Shown here: piece after piece, positions 34,720 through 45,698 of the stretch
How positions within the stretch are numbered: the stretch's first letter is position 1
Layout: the number at the start of each line of letters is the position of its first letter
DNA from: Paenibacillus periandrae
GTDB taxonomy: Bacteria; Bacillota; Bacilli; Paenibacillales; NBRC-103111
DNA length: 64,000 nucleotides
Assembly (NCBI RefSeq): GCF_022458865.1
Contig: NZ_JAJNMU010000002.1
Span: 310,001-374,000 of the forward strand
Direction of reading: 5' to 3'
The notes under the pieces: generated by a model
What the model was told of the DNA's origin: nothing
Database searches by the model: none
Seen by the model: the letters and a program-made list of their open reading frames with translations, nothing else
Program-made: the position numbers and the translations under genes

Positions 34720-35925
34720 TCATGACTGAAAGGCCGCATGCAGCAGCTCTTGAAGCCGTGAGCTATACGTATGCTCCCGCACTGTTCGTGCCAGCCCCTT
34801 CAACGCTATGCGTCTGCGCTGCTGCTCATGCTGCAAGTAATACTCGATTTTATGGGCCAGCTCCTCTGGCGAAGCAAACGTCTCAATCTCTTCACCCGGT
34901 ATATAAAATGCCGCGAGTCCCTCTCTGGCATCAACCAGTTGAAGGGTTCCAGCAGCGCTAATTTCAAACGTGCGTGGATTGGGTGATAGTGCTGGGACCC
35001 TCCGCTGATTGGCATTGATTTCATCATCATCAAAGGCGCGGTGGCAGTTAATGACGATCTTGGCACCCGCATAACAGTTGACTGTATCCTCGCTGGTCAG
35101 CCAAGCGGCATCTCCACGAATAAACGGCTGCAGCATCGAATAGTGCTCCAGCCGTTCCCACCATCTGCCGGCAATACATGTTTTTTTCGATGCCAGCAGT
35201 GGAGCGATTGCATCCATTAAGGTGATGCGATTACGATAGCCGCTTCCCAGAAAGCAAATATCATGATGGAACTCGGCCGCAACTCGCTGAGGCTTGTAAA
35301 TGTGTGTAGATACCGCCAAAGGAATAAAGTGCACGTTCGGACAGCCAAGACCGCGATACCATTCAACACAGCTCAACTCCTGCGTGAACACAATATCGTA
35401 ATTCAGAGCAATGGCTCCAGACAGATCAGCATAGTAAGGATCATCCGTGAACCAGACCGCCGTGCGATGACCTCGTTGACGGAGCAGCTGCACAGTCTCG
35501 GCGGGTACATAATCCATACCGTTAAATACGAGCACGAGGTCCGGCTTCATCGTCTGAGCGATTAAGACCACATCATCAAAAGGTGTAGCTACCCGCAGCT
35601 CAGCGACAAGCTCATGCAAGCTGTGCAGCAGCCCTCGTTCTATCGTGGCATAGGGATCTCCCTGCCCGGACACGACAAACAGTATTCGCCATTGTCTGGT
35701 TGGAAGTGGTTCCTTCCGCTGATTGCTGCGAATGACCGTCTCACAGCTTCCCAGGTGATACCCCTCGGATTGACCAAGCGGAAAGCCTGTATTCCAGCCC
35801 TGGCGAAAGCCGGCGGTCATCCTTCGCTCTACGTGTTTCCTAACAATCCGTACAGCTTTTGTAATTCCCAGGCTCTTTCGCCTTCGTACTCTCCATGAAT
35901 GTTTACCTTTTCCTGCAGCTTTCAT
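34720..35925 (-). CDS. CgeB-family spore glycosyltransferase-like protein, copy 1
   Basis: A 401-residue CgeB-like protein; B. subtilis CgeB is a mother-cell protein that affects spore surface glycans. The N-terminus is basic (GKHSWRVRRRKSLG, RIVRKHVERRM), then tetrapeptide repeats GFRQ, GWNT, GFPL, GQSE, GYHL. The enzyme part has ILFVVSGQGDPYATI, PDLVLVFNGMDYV, TAVWFTDDPYYADLS, FTQELSCVEWYRGLG, PNPRTFEISAAGTLQLVD. The second ATG (35925) is preferred, six bases after GGGGGGAG. It is about half identical by eye to the next gene, so the pair is a tandem duplication. Confidence 0.88.
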   Translation of the reverse strand: MKAAGKGKHSWRVRRRKSLGITKAVRIVRKHVERRMTAGFRQGWNTGFPLGQSEGYHLGSCETVIRSNQRKEPLPTRQWRILFVVSGQGDPYATIERGLLHSLHELVAELRVATPFDDVVLIAQTMKPDLVLVFNGMDYVPAETVQLLRQRGHRTAVWFTDDPYYADLSGAIALNYDIVFTQELSCVEWYRGLGCPNVHFIPLAVSTHIYKPQRVAAEFHHDICFLGSGYRNRITLMDAIAPLLASKKTCIAGRWWERLEHYSMLQPFIRGDAAWLTSEDTVNCYAGAKIVINCHRAFDDDEINANQRRVPALSPNPRTFEISAAGTLQLVDAREGLAAFYIPGEEIETFASPEELAHKIEYYLQHEQQRRRIALKGLARTVREHTYSSRLQELLHAAFQS

Positions 35926-35946
35926 CGTCATCTCCCCCCTTGATCG

Positions 35947-37140
35947 CTATGATGGGAATAATAGCTGCAGCATCGTCAGCAGCCTTTTGCTGTAGGTATG
36001 CTGCTCCATCGTACGGCGCAGCCCACGAAGCGCAACAGCCTCCCGCACCTCATCATGCTCGAGATAATAGCTCGCTTTTTCGATAAAATCCTGCGGCGAC
36101 TCATAGGTTGCAATCTCTCGTCCGGGTACGTAAAGCTGTGGCAAATCCGTACGTAGATCGGTTAGCTGAAAAGCACCGCTCGCACATATTTCATACGTAC
36201 GTGGATTAATAGAATGTCCGTTAATACCTCTGCTATTAAAGTTAGCAGGATCTTGATCCGAACGGTGCAGATTGATGACGATCTTCGCTCCGTTATAAAA
36301 GCTCGCTGTTTCCTCGGGAGGCATCCAATTAATGTTAGGCTTGATTTTATCCCTAAGCAGCTCGTAGTTGCTCAGACGGTCCCACCACCAGCCAGCGATC
36401 ATTGTCTTTTTCTGAGCCAAAAAAGGGGCCACCTGTTCAATAAACGCGATCCGGTTCCAGAAACCATTAGCTATAAAGCAAATATCCGTATGATAAGCAA
36501 TATCCACTTTCTTCGGTGCATACAGATGCATTGCTGCTGCCAGCGGAAGGTAATGAACCTGTGCACAGCCAAGCTCTTTATACCAGGCAACACAATTCAT
36601 CTCGTGAGTAAACACAACGTCATAATGCGGAGCAAGCACAGCACTGATGTCGGAATGATACGGATCGTCCACCGTCCATACGACCGTTCGGATACCTTGC
36701 GCCCGCAAAGCGTCAACCTGTGACGGAGGGAAGCGGGTACCGTTCAAGACAATAACCAGATCAGGGCGCAGCTGTTCTGCCATCGAAGAAGCGTCCTCTC
36801 CCTCATGAAGCGGGGTGACCACCCTGACTAACCTCTGGAGAGCTGCAATAATTCCATCATCAAGGGAAACAAAACCTTCCTTTACATAAAAGATGTGTAC
36901 ATCCCAATGCGCTTCCGGCTCCGGAGCTCCCTTACCTATAACCGCCTCGCAGCCTCCCAAATGCAGTCCGTATTTTCTGCCATGTGTGTAACCATCCCGT
37001 CGTCCTTCTTCATAACCATTGGTTATATCATGGTGTGGAACGATCGATTTGATCTTCCGTCTGACTGTCCATCGGGTTTTCTTTCCTGCTTTCGATTTAG
37101 ATTTGAGCGCAATTCTCCGCACGTTACGCCTTGTTTTCAT
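35947..37140 (-). CDS. CgeB-family spore glycosyltransferase-like protein, copy 2
   Basis: A 397-residue paralog of the gene at 34720-35925. The basic tail reads TRRNVRRIALKSKSKAGKK; the G-x3 repeats are GYEE, GRRD, GYTH, GRKY, GLHL. The catalytic region mirrors copy 1: PDLVIVLNGTRF, TVVWTVDDPYHSDIS, FTHEMNCVAWYKELG, NPRTYEICASGAFQLTD. Both copies carry the closing GLRRTMEQHTYSKRL-type helix. It starts 6 bp below the stop of the upstream GT2 gene (GGGGGATG ribosome site), so the array is tightly packed. Confidence 0.88.
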   Translation of the reverse strand: MKTRRNVRRIALKSKSKAGKKTRWTVRRKIKSIVPHHDITNGYEEGRRDGYTHGRKYGLHLGGCEAVIGKGAPEPEAHWDVHIFYVKEGFVSLDDGIIAALQRLVRVVTPLHEGEDASSMAEQLRPDLVIVLNGTRFPPSQVDALRAQGIRTVVWTVDDPYHSDISAVLAPHYDVVFTHEMNCVAWYKELGCAQVHYLPLAAAMHLYAPKKVDIAYHTDICFIANGFWNRIAFIEQVAPFLAQKKTMIAGWWWDRLSNYELLRDKIKPNINWMPPEETASFYNGAKIVINLHRSDQDPANFNSRGINGHSINPRTYEICASGAFQLTDLRTDLPQLYVPGREIATYESPQDFIEKASYYLEHDEVREAVALRGLRRTMEQHTYSKRLLTMLQLLFPS

Positions 37141-37146
37141 GCTGTA

Positions 37147-37887
37147 TCATCCCCCTTCGATTTTCACGAGGCTCCGGGGACCAACACCCCATTTTTGCAC
37201 AAATTTGTGGTCGTCTGAGTTAATCAGACTTTGGGCTTGCAGATTGGCTTCTTTATTAGGATTGGAACCACTCAGCTGAAATACAAAAGTATCGCCCGCC
37301 ATCATTAAGCGATAACCACTCAAACGTGCCCTATGGCAGTAATCATCTTCAAAGTAGCCTGGCGAAAACTGTTCGTCGAGAAAACCAATGCGCTTTACAA
37401 GCTCTCTTTTGATTAAAAAGCAAAATCCAGCCAGCCGTTCAACCGACTGCCATTTCCGTGAATCCGGTATATTCGTCTTTTCGGCTGAAGCCTTTGGGGA
37501 GCTGCTGGGTTCATCCCCCATTTGCTTACTGCTTGAAAAGTATGTCCCAGGGCCAACAATCCCGATTTCATCACTGCTATAAAGGCAGTTCAACATGTTA
37601 GAGAGCCAACGGGGAGAAGCGATAACATCATTACTTAGCAGCAGCAGCGCATCTCCGCTTCCCAGATGCAGTCCCAGATTAAACGATCTCGTAAATCCAC
37701 GGCTGGATGGAGTGGAAATGAAGTGGATCTGCTGCTGGCGGCAGTACTCGACGGAGCCATCCGTAGAACCACCATCGACAACAATGATTTCATAGGGGGT
37801 ATCCGTATACTTCTGTATGGACTGAAGACACCGCTGCAGTAAAGGAAGTCCATTGGTATTGGTGATAATAATACTCGTCATCTTCAT
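37147..37887 (-). CDS. GT2 glycosyltransferase, short, without tail module
   Basis: A 246-residue single-domain GT2: TSIIITNTNGLPLLQRCL, VVDGGSTDGSVEYC, ALLLLSNDVIASPRWL (SND in place of NND), FSPGYFEDDYCHRARLSG. It lacks the basic tail and the G-x3 repeats of its neighbours. GGAGG precedes the ATG. Genes on both sides are within 20 bp. Sugar and acceptor unknown. Confidence 0.9.
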   Translation of the reverse strand: MKMTSIIITNTNGLPLLQRCLQSIQKYTDTPYEIIVVDGGSTDGSVEYCRQQQIHFISTPSSRGFTRSFNLGLHLGSGDALLLLSNDVIASPRWLSNMLNCLYSSDEIGIVGPGTYFSSSKQMGDEPSSSPKASAEKTNIPDSRKWQSVERLAGFCFLIKRELVKRIGFLDEQFSPGYFEDDYCHRARLSGYRLMMAGDTFVFQLSGSNPNKEANLQAQSLINSDDHKFVQKWGVGPRSLVKIEGG

Positions 37888-37904
37888 TCTTGTGAGCCTC
37901 CTCC

Positions 37905-39035
37905 CTACGCCAGATATGACCTTTTTCGAATGAGATCGATAAAGGACAGCCTTTCCCCGCCCAGCTTCTGTACGGCATGGAGCGCTTCAATATGATCCCC
38001 GATGATCATATCGGACACAGAATTGTGTGCGCCTGCATTATGTTGATTAACCCTGTTCGTTGTAATCACATCCACACTCCAAGGAGCGGTTACAACCAGC
38101 CCTTTGGCAAGTGCAAGCGCCTGGGCTTTAGGCGGCACCATCAGATGTTCTGTGCCAATCGTATCCAGCGCTTTGCGCGATAAGGCATGAGGTACTGCCG
38201 TTAACGAATCCACGCCCAGATCAGGTCGAGAAAGCGATACATTGATCAGCTTCTTTACCTTACTAACCGCATCCCAATGCGCATATGTTTTCAAATAAGG
38301 CGAGATGTGATTCAGCGCCACGTCCGCCCCACGATCAATAGCAGCTATAAATGGAATTAATTGTTCAGCAGCAATGGTCATATCTCCATCCACATATACA
38401 ACAATGTCAGCACCCGTAAGCTTTGACCCGATGGCCCGGCCCACATCATAGCCCAAGGGCTCCGGGTAGTGGACAACGATCGCATTCGATCCTTTGCGAA
38501 CCTTCTGGAAGGTCGAATCGCCAGAACCGTTCACGACGACTATGATTTCTTTCAATGGCATTCGTTGAAGCTGATGCAGCACATTCATTACCGTCGTTTC
38601 CTCATTCATTACGGAAATGACGACACTCACTGTGCGATCAGTTGGAAGCAGCATCCATTCTTTAATATTAATACCCGACACAAGGCTATAGCCTGTGAGA
38701 TAACCTTTTACAGCATCCCAATAATGCTTCCAGGTTCTATTATCAAATGGTTTCTGTTTGAGTCTTTCCAGCCATAGGCTATTTACCCATTTTCTCTGGA
38801 TGCCGTCCTCTGGCTTAGGGTAATGCAGAGCATCTTCTCGACCCGCTAGTTCGCCCCATAATTTCCAATTAATAGATGTTCGAGGCGATGATCGAAGCGC
38901 AAATTTTGACAAATTTCGTTTCTTCCCAGGCCGAAGTGATCCCACTGGACGTTGTAAGCGCTCATTGCGGCTTGAAACAGCTTTACGCTTCATGCTGCTT
39001 CCAGCAAACGCACCTTTTTTTTTGCGAAGCTCCAT
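37905..39035 (-). CDS. GT2 glycosyltransferase with basic N-terminal extension
   Basis: A 376-residue enzyme. The first 50 residues are basic (MELRKKKGAFAGSSMKRKAV, RPGKKRNLSKFALRSS) but have no G-x3 repeats. The GT2 domain starts near residue 135: TVSVVISVMNEETTV, EIIVVVNGSGDST, LGYDVGRAIGSKLTGADIVV, YVDGDMTI (DGD metal site). It closely resembles the enzyme at 39041-39859, with matching GRAIGSK, PHALSRKAL, VPPKAQ and IGDHIEA segments. ATG 39035 (GAGGTGA six bases before) begins 5 bp after the upstream stop; the longer frame would overlap that gene. Confidence 0.87.
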   Translation of the reverse strand: MELRKKKGAFAGSSMKRKAVSSRNERLQRPVGSLRPGKKRNLSKFALRSSPRTSINWKLWGELAGREDALHYPKPEDGIQRKWVNSLWLERLKQKPFDNRTWKHYWDAVKGYLTGYSLVSGINIKEWMLLPTDRTVSVVISVMNEETTVMNVLHQLQRMPLKEIIVVVNGSGDSTFQKVRKGSNAIVVHYPEPLGYDVGRAIGSKLTGADIVVYVDGDMTIAAEQLIPFIAAIDRGADVALNHISPYLKTYAHWDAVSKVKKLINVSLSRPDLGVDSLTAVPHALSRKALDTIGTEHLMVPPKAQALALAKGLVVTAPWSVDVITTNRVNQHNAGAHNSVSDMIIGDHIEALHAVQKLGGERLSFIDLIRKRSYLA

Positions 39036-39040
39036 AGCTA

Positions 39041-39859
39041 TCACCTCACCAGCTCTCTCTTTCTGCCCATATCTGTTTTGCCATAACGTTCCCCATGCTC
39101 TCGTGTGAGCCAATAAATCGCCTCCAGATGATCTCCTACTATTAGATCACCAACCGGATCCAGCCTTCGGCCTTTACGGCGCAGCGGATTCAGCTTTAAT
39201 ACGTTAATATAATGAACAGCTTCCATACGAAGCTTGGCCGCCTGGGCGATCACCTGTGATTTAGGCGGCACTGCCAAATTCTCCGCTTCAATCTTGTGCA
39301 GTGCCTTCCTGCTAATGGCATGGGGTATCGTCGTCATCGAAGCGCCTTTCAAGTCAGTTCTGCCCAGTATCGCATTCAACGCATGTTTGGCTGCCACAAC
39401 CTGATGGACCTCTTTTCGGTTTGTCAGCCCGGAATAGCTATTGAGCGCCACATCGACTCCATCACTCACAGCTTTCACAAAGGGCCGCAGCTCACGAGCC
39501 GAAATGACCATATCCCCATCCAAAAACAGGATCACATCACCCTTAGCCGCCTTTGCCCCGATGCTTCTGCCAATATCATGACCCAACTGCTCCTTGAACT
39601 CGATCACAATTGCCCCAAGTCTCTTGGCCAACTGCTTCGTGCCATCCTTGGAGCCATTGCATACGACAATAACCTCGCAAGCCTTATGAACGGCATAAGC
39701 TTGATGGATCACGCGCGCCAATGTTTTTTTCTCATTGAATACCGGAATGATGATCGAAACCTTAGGCTTCGAGGCATTACGGACAAGAGTTTGTCGCAGC
39801 GGCATTTTCATGGATTCCCAACTCCTGTTCCAGGCTAGTAGTCTCTTCTCCTTCTCCAT
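39041..39859 (-). CDS. GT2 glycosyltransferase heading the array
   Basis: A 272-residue GT2 enzyme: KVSIIIPVFNEKKTLARVIH, VIVVCNGSKDGTKQLA, QLGHDIGRSIGAKAAKGDVI, LFLDGDMVISARELRPF. It is a shorter paralog of the gene just downstream. The start at 39859 has only a weak ribosome site; ATG 39811, after AGGAG, is a good alternative and removes 16 residues. It is the first gene of the minus-strand run to 30327, divergent from the GT4 gene at 40167. Confidence 0.87.
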   Translation of the reverse strand: MEKEKRLLAWNRSWESMKMPLRQTLVRNASKPKVSIIIPVFNEKKTLARVIHQAYAVHKACEVIVVCNGSKDGTKQLAKRLGAIVIEFKEQLGHDIGRSIGAKAAKGDVILFLDGDMVISARELRPFVKAVSDGVDVALNSYSGLTNRKEVHQVVAAKHALNAILGRTDLKGASMTTIPHAISRKALHKIEAENLAVPPKSQVIAQAAKLRMEAVHYINVLKLNPLRRKGRRLDPVGDLIVGDHLEAIYWLTREHGERYGKTDMGRKRELVR

Positions 39860-40166
39860 CTTATGTCTATCCGTCAGGTGAAACAGGGCATTCGTTCCAT
39901 AGGCTGTAAAATCGGGCGAAAAGCCCGTCCAGAGGCAAACATGAAAATAGATTTCCTTTCCTTAGCCATAGTCAAACGCCGTTTTTTACGGGGAGGGGTC
40001 AAGGGTCTATAAGTCGTTCACTACGCCTGCATAGTATGGAGTCAAGTGCATATCCACTGCTGCCTTTTATTCGCTCCACAAGCTGGTTTGCGCATACAAA
40101 GCCTCGTTAAATAGCAGGTATTCTAAAAGAATGCCAACAAATGCTTTCCCGGAAAGGGTGACAATC
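39860..40166. other. Divergent control region between the two arms of the GT array
   Basis: This 307-bp gap must drive both the minus-strand array and the plus-strand GT4 gene. A small GC hairpin (CGGGC-GAAAA-GCCCG, 39914-39928) lies near the minus-strand start. CATACTATG on the minus strand is one base off a sigma-K -10 element, but I find no AC at the right distance, so I do not call a promoter. Confidence 0.45.
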
Positions 40167-41648
40167 ATGACTTTAGCCATCAAAGTAAGAAAGAAAAAGA
40201 GGTCTCTGGCAGCAGCAGATCGTTCCGGTAATAAGCTTAAAAGAAAACTCAGACTCAGAAGAAAAAAGCACAGAAGTAAAACCCGCTTAAAAGGTACATT
40301 AAAATTAAGAAGGTTAAAACGAAGAGGCAAACTGAAAGTTAGACGCAAAATCAGTCTTAAACGTAGATTGAAACGTAAAAAAAATCTCCGTCGAAGAAAA
40401 TGGAAGCTTTCCAGAAAACACAGAAAATTCAACAAAAAAAGAATGAAAGCCAGACGAAAAAAACGTGCTTCCGCTCCTCCACAGCAAGCTGTTGCAGAAG
40501 CTGCAGCACCACCGGCGGAACCGCCCTCTGTAGGACCAGGGAATGCACCCGGCATTAACTTGATTGGTTTTATCCGTGCTGAAATTGGACTTGGAGAATC
40601 AGCGCGCCTGGCGGCTCGGGCAATTCAAACAACAGATGTCCCTTTTGGCATTCTCGACTTCCCCTTAAATGTCGCAAGTCGTATGGATGATATGACCTGG
40701 GCACATAAAGAAACACAGCACCCGGCCTACAATACGAACATCCTCCATATGAATGGTGATTCCCTGCTTCATGCGCAAATGCATTTTGGTCAAGAGCTAT
40801 TTCAAGGTCGCTATAATATCGGATTTTGGCATTGGGAGCTGCCTGACTTCCCGGATGAAAACTTGCCAGGATTTGATCTGGTCAATGAAGTTTGGGTCCC
40901 AACCAGCTTCGTACACGAATCCGTATCCAAAAAATCTCCGGTGCCTGTCGTCCGCATTCCACACGGAATCGAAGTCGAGGTTTCACCGGACATTAACCGA
41001 GACACGTTTGGACTTCCGAACAACCAGTTCCTCTTCTACATGATGTATGATGTACAAAGCCATACAGCGAGAAAGAACCCTCAAGCCGTTATTGAAGCAT
41101 TCAAGCTTGCTTTTGAAATGAATAATCCGCATGTTGGCCTCGTCTTGAAAATCAATAACATGAGCTTCCAACCATCAGACCTGGAGGGACTGCGAGAGCT
41201 CGTCAGTGGACACAGCAATATCTACATCATCGATCGTATCCTGTCCCGTGTAGAGGTCAATTCCCTGCTTCAATCTACGGACTGCTTCGTTTCCCTGCAC
41301 CGTTCGGAAGGCTTCGGTCTTGGTCTTGCCGAAGCCATGTATTTGGGGAAACCGGTCGTTGCGACGAACTGGTCAGGTAATACGGACTTTATGAACCCGA
41401 CCAATTCCTGCCCCGTTAATTATCAGCTCGTGCAGGTAGGTCAGGATTGGGGACCTTATAAAGCTTATCAAACCTGGGCAGAGCCGGATGTGCATCATGC
41501 AGCCCAGCTTATGCATAGTCTTGTCAACAATCCCGAATGGCGTCATTCAATAGCTGTTAATGGCCAACAGACCATCCGCAATGAGTATTCGCCACAGGTT
41601 GTAGGACAAATGATTAAAGAACGCCTGCGAGGTCTCGGATTAGTCTAG
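40167..41648 (+). CDS. GT4 glycosyltransferase with very long Lys/Arg tail
   Basis: A 493-residue enzyme. Residues 6-105 are almost wholly Lys/Arg with Leu (for example KLRLRRKKHRSKTRLKG), followed by an Ala/Pro linker (about 106-130). The GT4 (GT-B fold) domain covers 135-493: INLIGFIRAEIGLGESARLA, FWHWELPDFPD, NEVWVPTSFV, and the nucleotide-sugar motif LHRSEGFGLGLAEAMYLGKP. There are no G-x3 repeats. ATG 40167 is preferred because AAAGGGTGA precedes it. The tail is the most extreme of the basic N-termini in this island. It points towards the collagen-like gene. Confidence 0.88.
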   Translation: MTLAIKVRKKKRSLAAADRSGNKLKRKLRLRRKKHRSKTRLKGTLKLRRLKRRGKLKVRRKISLKRRLKRKKNLRRRKWKLSRKHRKFNKKRMKARRKKRASAPPQQAVAEAAAPPAEPPSVGPGNAPGINLIGFIRAEIGLGESARLAARAIQTTDVPFGILDFPLNVASRMDDMTWAHKETQHPAYNTNILHMNGDSLLHAQMHFGQELFQGRYNIGFWHWELPDFPDENLPGFDLVNEVWVPTSFVHESVSKKSPVPVVRIPHGIEVEVSPDINRDTFGLPNNQFLFYMMYDVQSHTARKNPQAVIEAFKLAFEMNNPHVGLVLKINNMSFQPSDLEGLRELVSGHSNIYIIDRILSRVEVNSLLQSTDCFVSLHRSEGFGLGLAEAMYLGKPVVATNWSGNTDFMNPTNSCPVNYQLVQVGQDWGPYKAYQTWAEPDVHHAAQLMHSLVNNPEWRHSIAVNGQQTIRNEYSPQVVGQMIKERLRGLGLV

Positions 41649-41747
41649 CAATCTGAAAATGTAGGAATACCCTCGGAGTAATGCCCGAACAAGTCCCCCT
41701 CCCGCTGCATTTACTATTATATGTAAAACGGGAGGAGGTGAATTACT

Positions 41748-42122
41748 ATGGCAGTTACTGTATACTCCACCGGCTCTATTTCTCGTGCACTAGCTACTGG
41801 TAACCATATTCGTGTAAACATTGATAACAGAACTAACGCAATTCAAACGTTCCGTGCTTTGCTGTGGAACACATCAAACGGACTCAGTCCCAAGGTTCTT
41901 CTTGCTGAAGAGCTCGCAACTGTTGGAGCTAACGGTGCAGTCAATTTCCTGTTGACTGCAGGTGCTCCAGCAGCCAATGCATTTGAAGTAGAAGTACGCT
42001 TATCCGATATCCACATGACCGTTGTATTGGATGACGGAACTGGCGGTTTGAATTTAGTCGCCAAACTCCCCATTCTTCCGGGTGAATTCTTTGTCGATTT
42101 TGATCCGAACGGCAGCGTGTAA
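41748..42122 (+). CDS. 124-residue protein of unknown function next to the collagen-like gene
   Basis: A 124-residue, beta-rich protein without Cys, signal peptide or membrane span (VTVYSTGSISRALATGNHIR, FEVEVRLSDIHMTVVLDDG, LPGEFFVDFDP). The pattern suggests a small jelly-roll or fibre-type subunit. A very strong ribosome site (GGGAGGAGGTGA) implies high expression, as for a structural protein. Its own terminator follows. Lying between a glycosyltransferase and the BclB-type gene, it is a candidate spore-surface structural protein; I do not recognise a family. Confidence 0.75.
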   Translation: MAVTVYSTGSISRALATGNHIRVNIDNRTNAIQTFRALLWNTSNGLSPKVLLAEELATVGANGAVNFLLTAGAPAANAFEVEVRLSDIHMTVVLDDGTGGLNLVAKLPILPGEFFVDFDPNGSV

Positions 42123-42143
42123 GTTCATACACTGCAAGACCGA

Positions 42144-42171
42144 ATGATCGCCAACTGGCGGTCATTTTTTG
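42144..42171 (+). terminator. Terminator of the 124-residue protein gene
   Basis: AATGATCGCC (42144-42153) pairs with GGCGGTCATT (42158-42167, one G-U pair) around AACT and is followed by a T run. Confidence 0.9.
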
Positions 42172-42294
42172 TTGTAATGATATCATCATCTTCTCCGACA
42201 ATGATGAGCGGTTGCGATCCTTTTGGCGTGCTGGCGGTACCAAACCAAATTGCTATTTCAACCCCCCGTAACATCTCGATACAGTTGCCTGGAG

Positions 42295-42325
42295 CAAAAA
42301 AAGAACAAGCTTATTGGCTTGTTCT
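42295..42325 (-). terminator. Terminator of the collagen-like gene
   Basis: On the minus strand AGAACAAGC pairs with GCTTGTTCT around CAATAA and is followed by seven T. It lies about 80 bp below the stop at 42406. Confidence 0.9.
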
Positions 42326-42405
42326 GCAGAAATATTTTATTGTATCGCTTATACTCGACACTCGGAATCAGACTCTACTGAGCATTTGTAATACCAAAAT
42401 ATTAA

Positions 42406-44463
<2,058 letters not shown>

Positions 44464-44593
44464 CTAATAAAGTATATGTATTTGATTTTTTATGGATACG
44501 GTATATGACTCAGGCTATTAATATAAAATGACATAAAATAGAAAAAAGGGCTTTGTTAACCATACATTTCATGAATCGGTTTTAAAGGAAAAT

Positions 44594-44627
44594 GTATATA
44601 TTACGGTAACTTGATTGACATCGCGAA
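44594..44627 (+). repeat. 34-bp direct repeat, copy A (left edge of sugar cassette)
   Basis: This element matches 49309-49342 at 31 of 34 positions in the same orientation. The core ATATTACG-n-TAACTTGATTGA-n-ATCGCGAA is shared. Both copies are intergenic and they bracket the genes from 44812 to 49191. Confidence 0.85.
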
Positions 44628-44717
44628 CCTCATTCCGAATTCATTATCCAGTGAAACAGGCCACAGCGGAATTTAATAGATTCGATCAAATTTCATAATG
44701 TAAGCCAAGCATTACGC

Positions 44718-44764
44718 AAAAAACCAAACTACCTGACTGCCAAGTTCTATTGGTGTCAGGTAGT
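44718..44764 (-). terminator. Terminator of the VioA/VioB-like operon
   Basis: ACTACCTGAC (44728-44737) and GTCAGGTAGT (44755-44764) form a ten-pair stem. On the minus strand it is followed by TTGGTTTTTT. It lies about 50 bp below the stop at 44812. Confidence 0.85.
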
Positions 44765-44811
44765 CGAGAGCTTTTCAATTTTATGGACAGGGTCGTCATA
44801 CAGCCTAACTA

Positions 44812-45675
44812 TTACTCCAAGGTTGCCAGAATCATTTCAATTCGTGCGATATCTCCTACAAATTGAGGATGATCCCCTACTCGTTCAAGATAAGACTTCA
44901 GAGCAGTCCTGAATAACTCATTCGTATTCAAAAATCCATCTTCTCGTGAGGCAATCGTAATATCTAACCATTCACTAAATGCTTGTAAACCCATCGTATT
45001 GTTATTTTGATTCGGGTGTCTTCGAAAATAACTCAGAGCTTCTGAAATATACACAGCTTTTCCTTTGGATAACAATGATAACCAGGCAGCCATATCATTG
45101 ATAAGCGAGTATTGCTTCCCTTTATACATTCCATATAGCTCGGTAAGATCTTTTTTTCTAAACATGACCGTTGTCGGTTCACCAATAACATTGAGACAAC
45201 AGGCTAATGCAACATTGCCCAGCATTTTTCCATCCATTATCCTTGTTTCTTGGTATAGTCTAGCTGTAGCATGGATCGGAGGGAGAAACTGACCTGATTC
45301 ATCGATGGTTTGACGATAAGATGTGACAAGAGTAATGTTGTCAAATTCATTAAAAAAGTACATCATTTTCTTGATTTTATCTTGATGAAAAACATCATCA
45401 TCCATCAAGTAATTGATATATTCGCCTGAAGCCAAATCATAACATTTGTGCCAATTGGCCAGAAATAAATTGCGTTCATTTCGATGATATTGGACTTGAG
45501 AGTACGCATGTAAATAAGGAACCATCATTTCTTGTACTCGATCATCTGTGCTATCATCGCATATAATGATTTCGATATTCGGGTAGGATTGCTCCAATAC
45601 ACTGTCGATCGCTATTTGCAAAGTATGCGGTCGGTTGTACGCCGGTATGACGACACTGACTAACGGAAGTCCCAC
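44812..45675 (-). CDS. GT2 glycosyltransferase of the sugar cassette
   Basis: A 287-residue GT2: VSVVIPAYNRPHTLQIAIDS, IIICDDSTDD, and INYLMDDDVFHQDKI as the DxD metal site. It has no basic tail. The GTG start follows AAGGAGG. It is the last gene of an operon with the aminotransferase and acyltransferase upstream, so it probably transfers the amino sugar they would make (inference). Confidence 0.9.
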   Translation of the reverse strand: MGLPLVSVVIPAYNRPHTLQIAIDSVLEQSYPNIEIIICDDSTDDRVQEMMVPYLHAYSQVQYHRNERNLFLANWHKCYDLASGEYINYLMDDDVFHQDKIKKMMYFFNEFDNITLVTSYRQTIDESGQFLPPIHATARLYQETRIMDGKMLGNVALACCLNVIGEPTTVMFRKKDLTELYGMYKGKQYSLINDMAAWLSLLSKGKAVYISEALSYFRRHPNQNNNTMGLQAFSEWLDITIASREDGFLNTNELFRTALKSYLERVGDHPQFVGDIARIEMILATLE

Positions 45676-45698
45676 GAGTATTCCTCCTTTTCTCCGAC

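Noticed and set aside
40067..40555. Minus-strand 162-codon frame with many Phe and Leu residues
   Set aside because: It is the complement of the Lys/Arg-rich tail of the GT4 gene; AAA/AGA codons read as TTT/TCT on the other strand.
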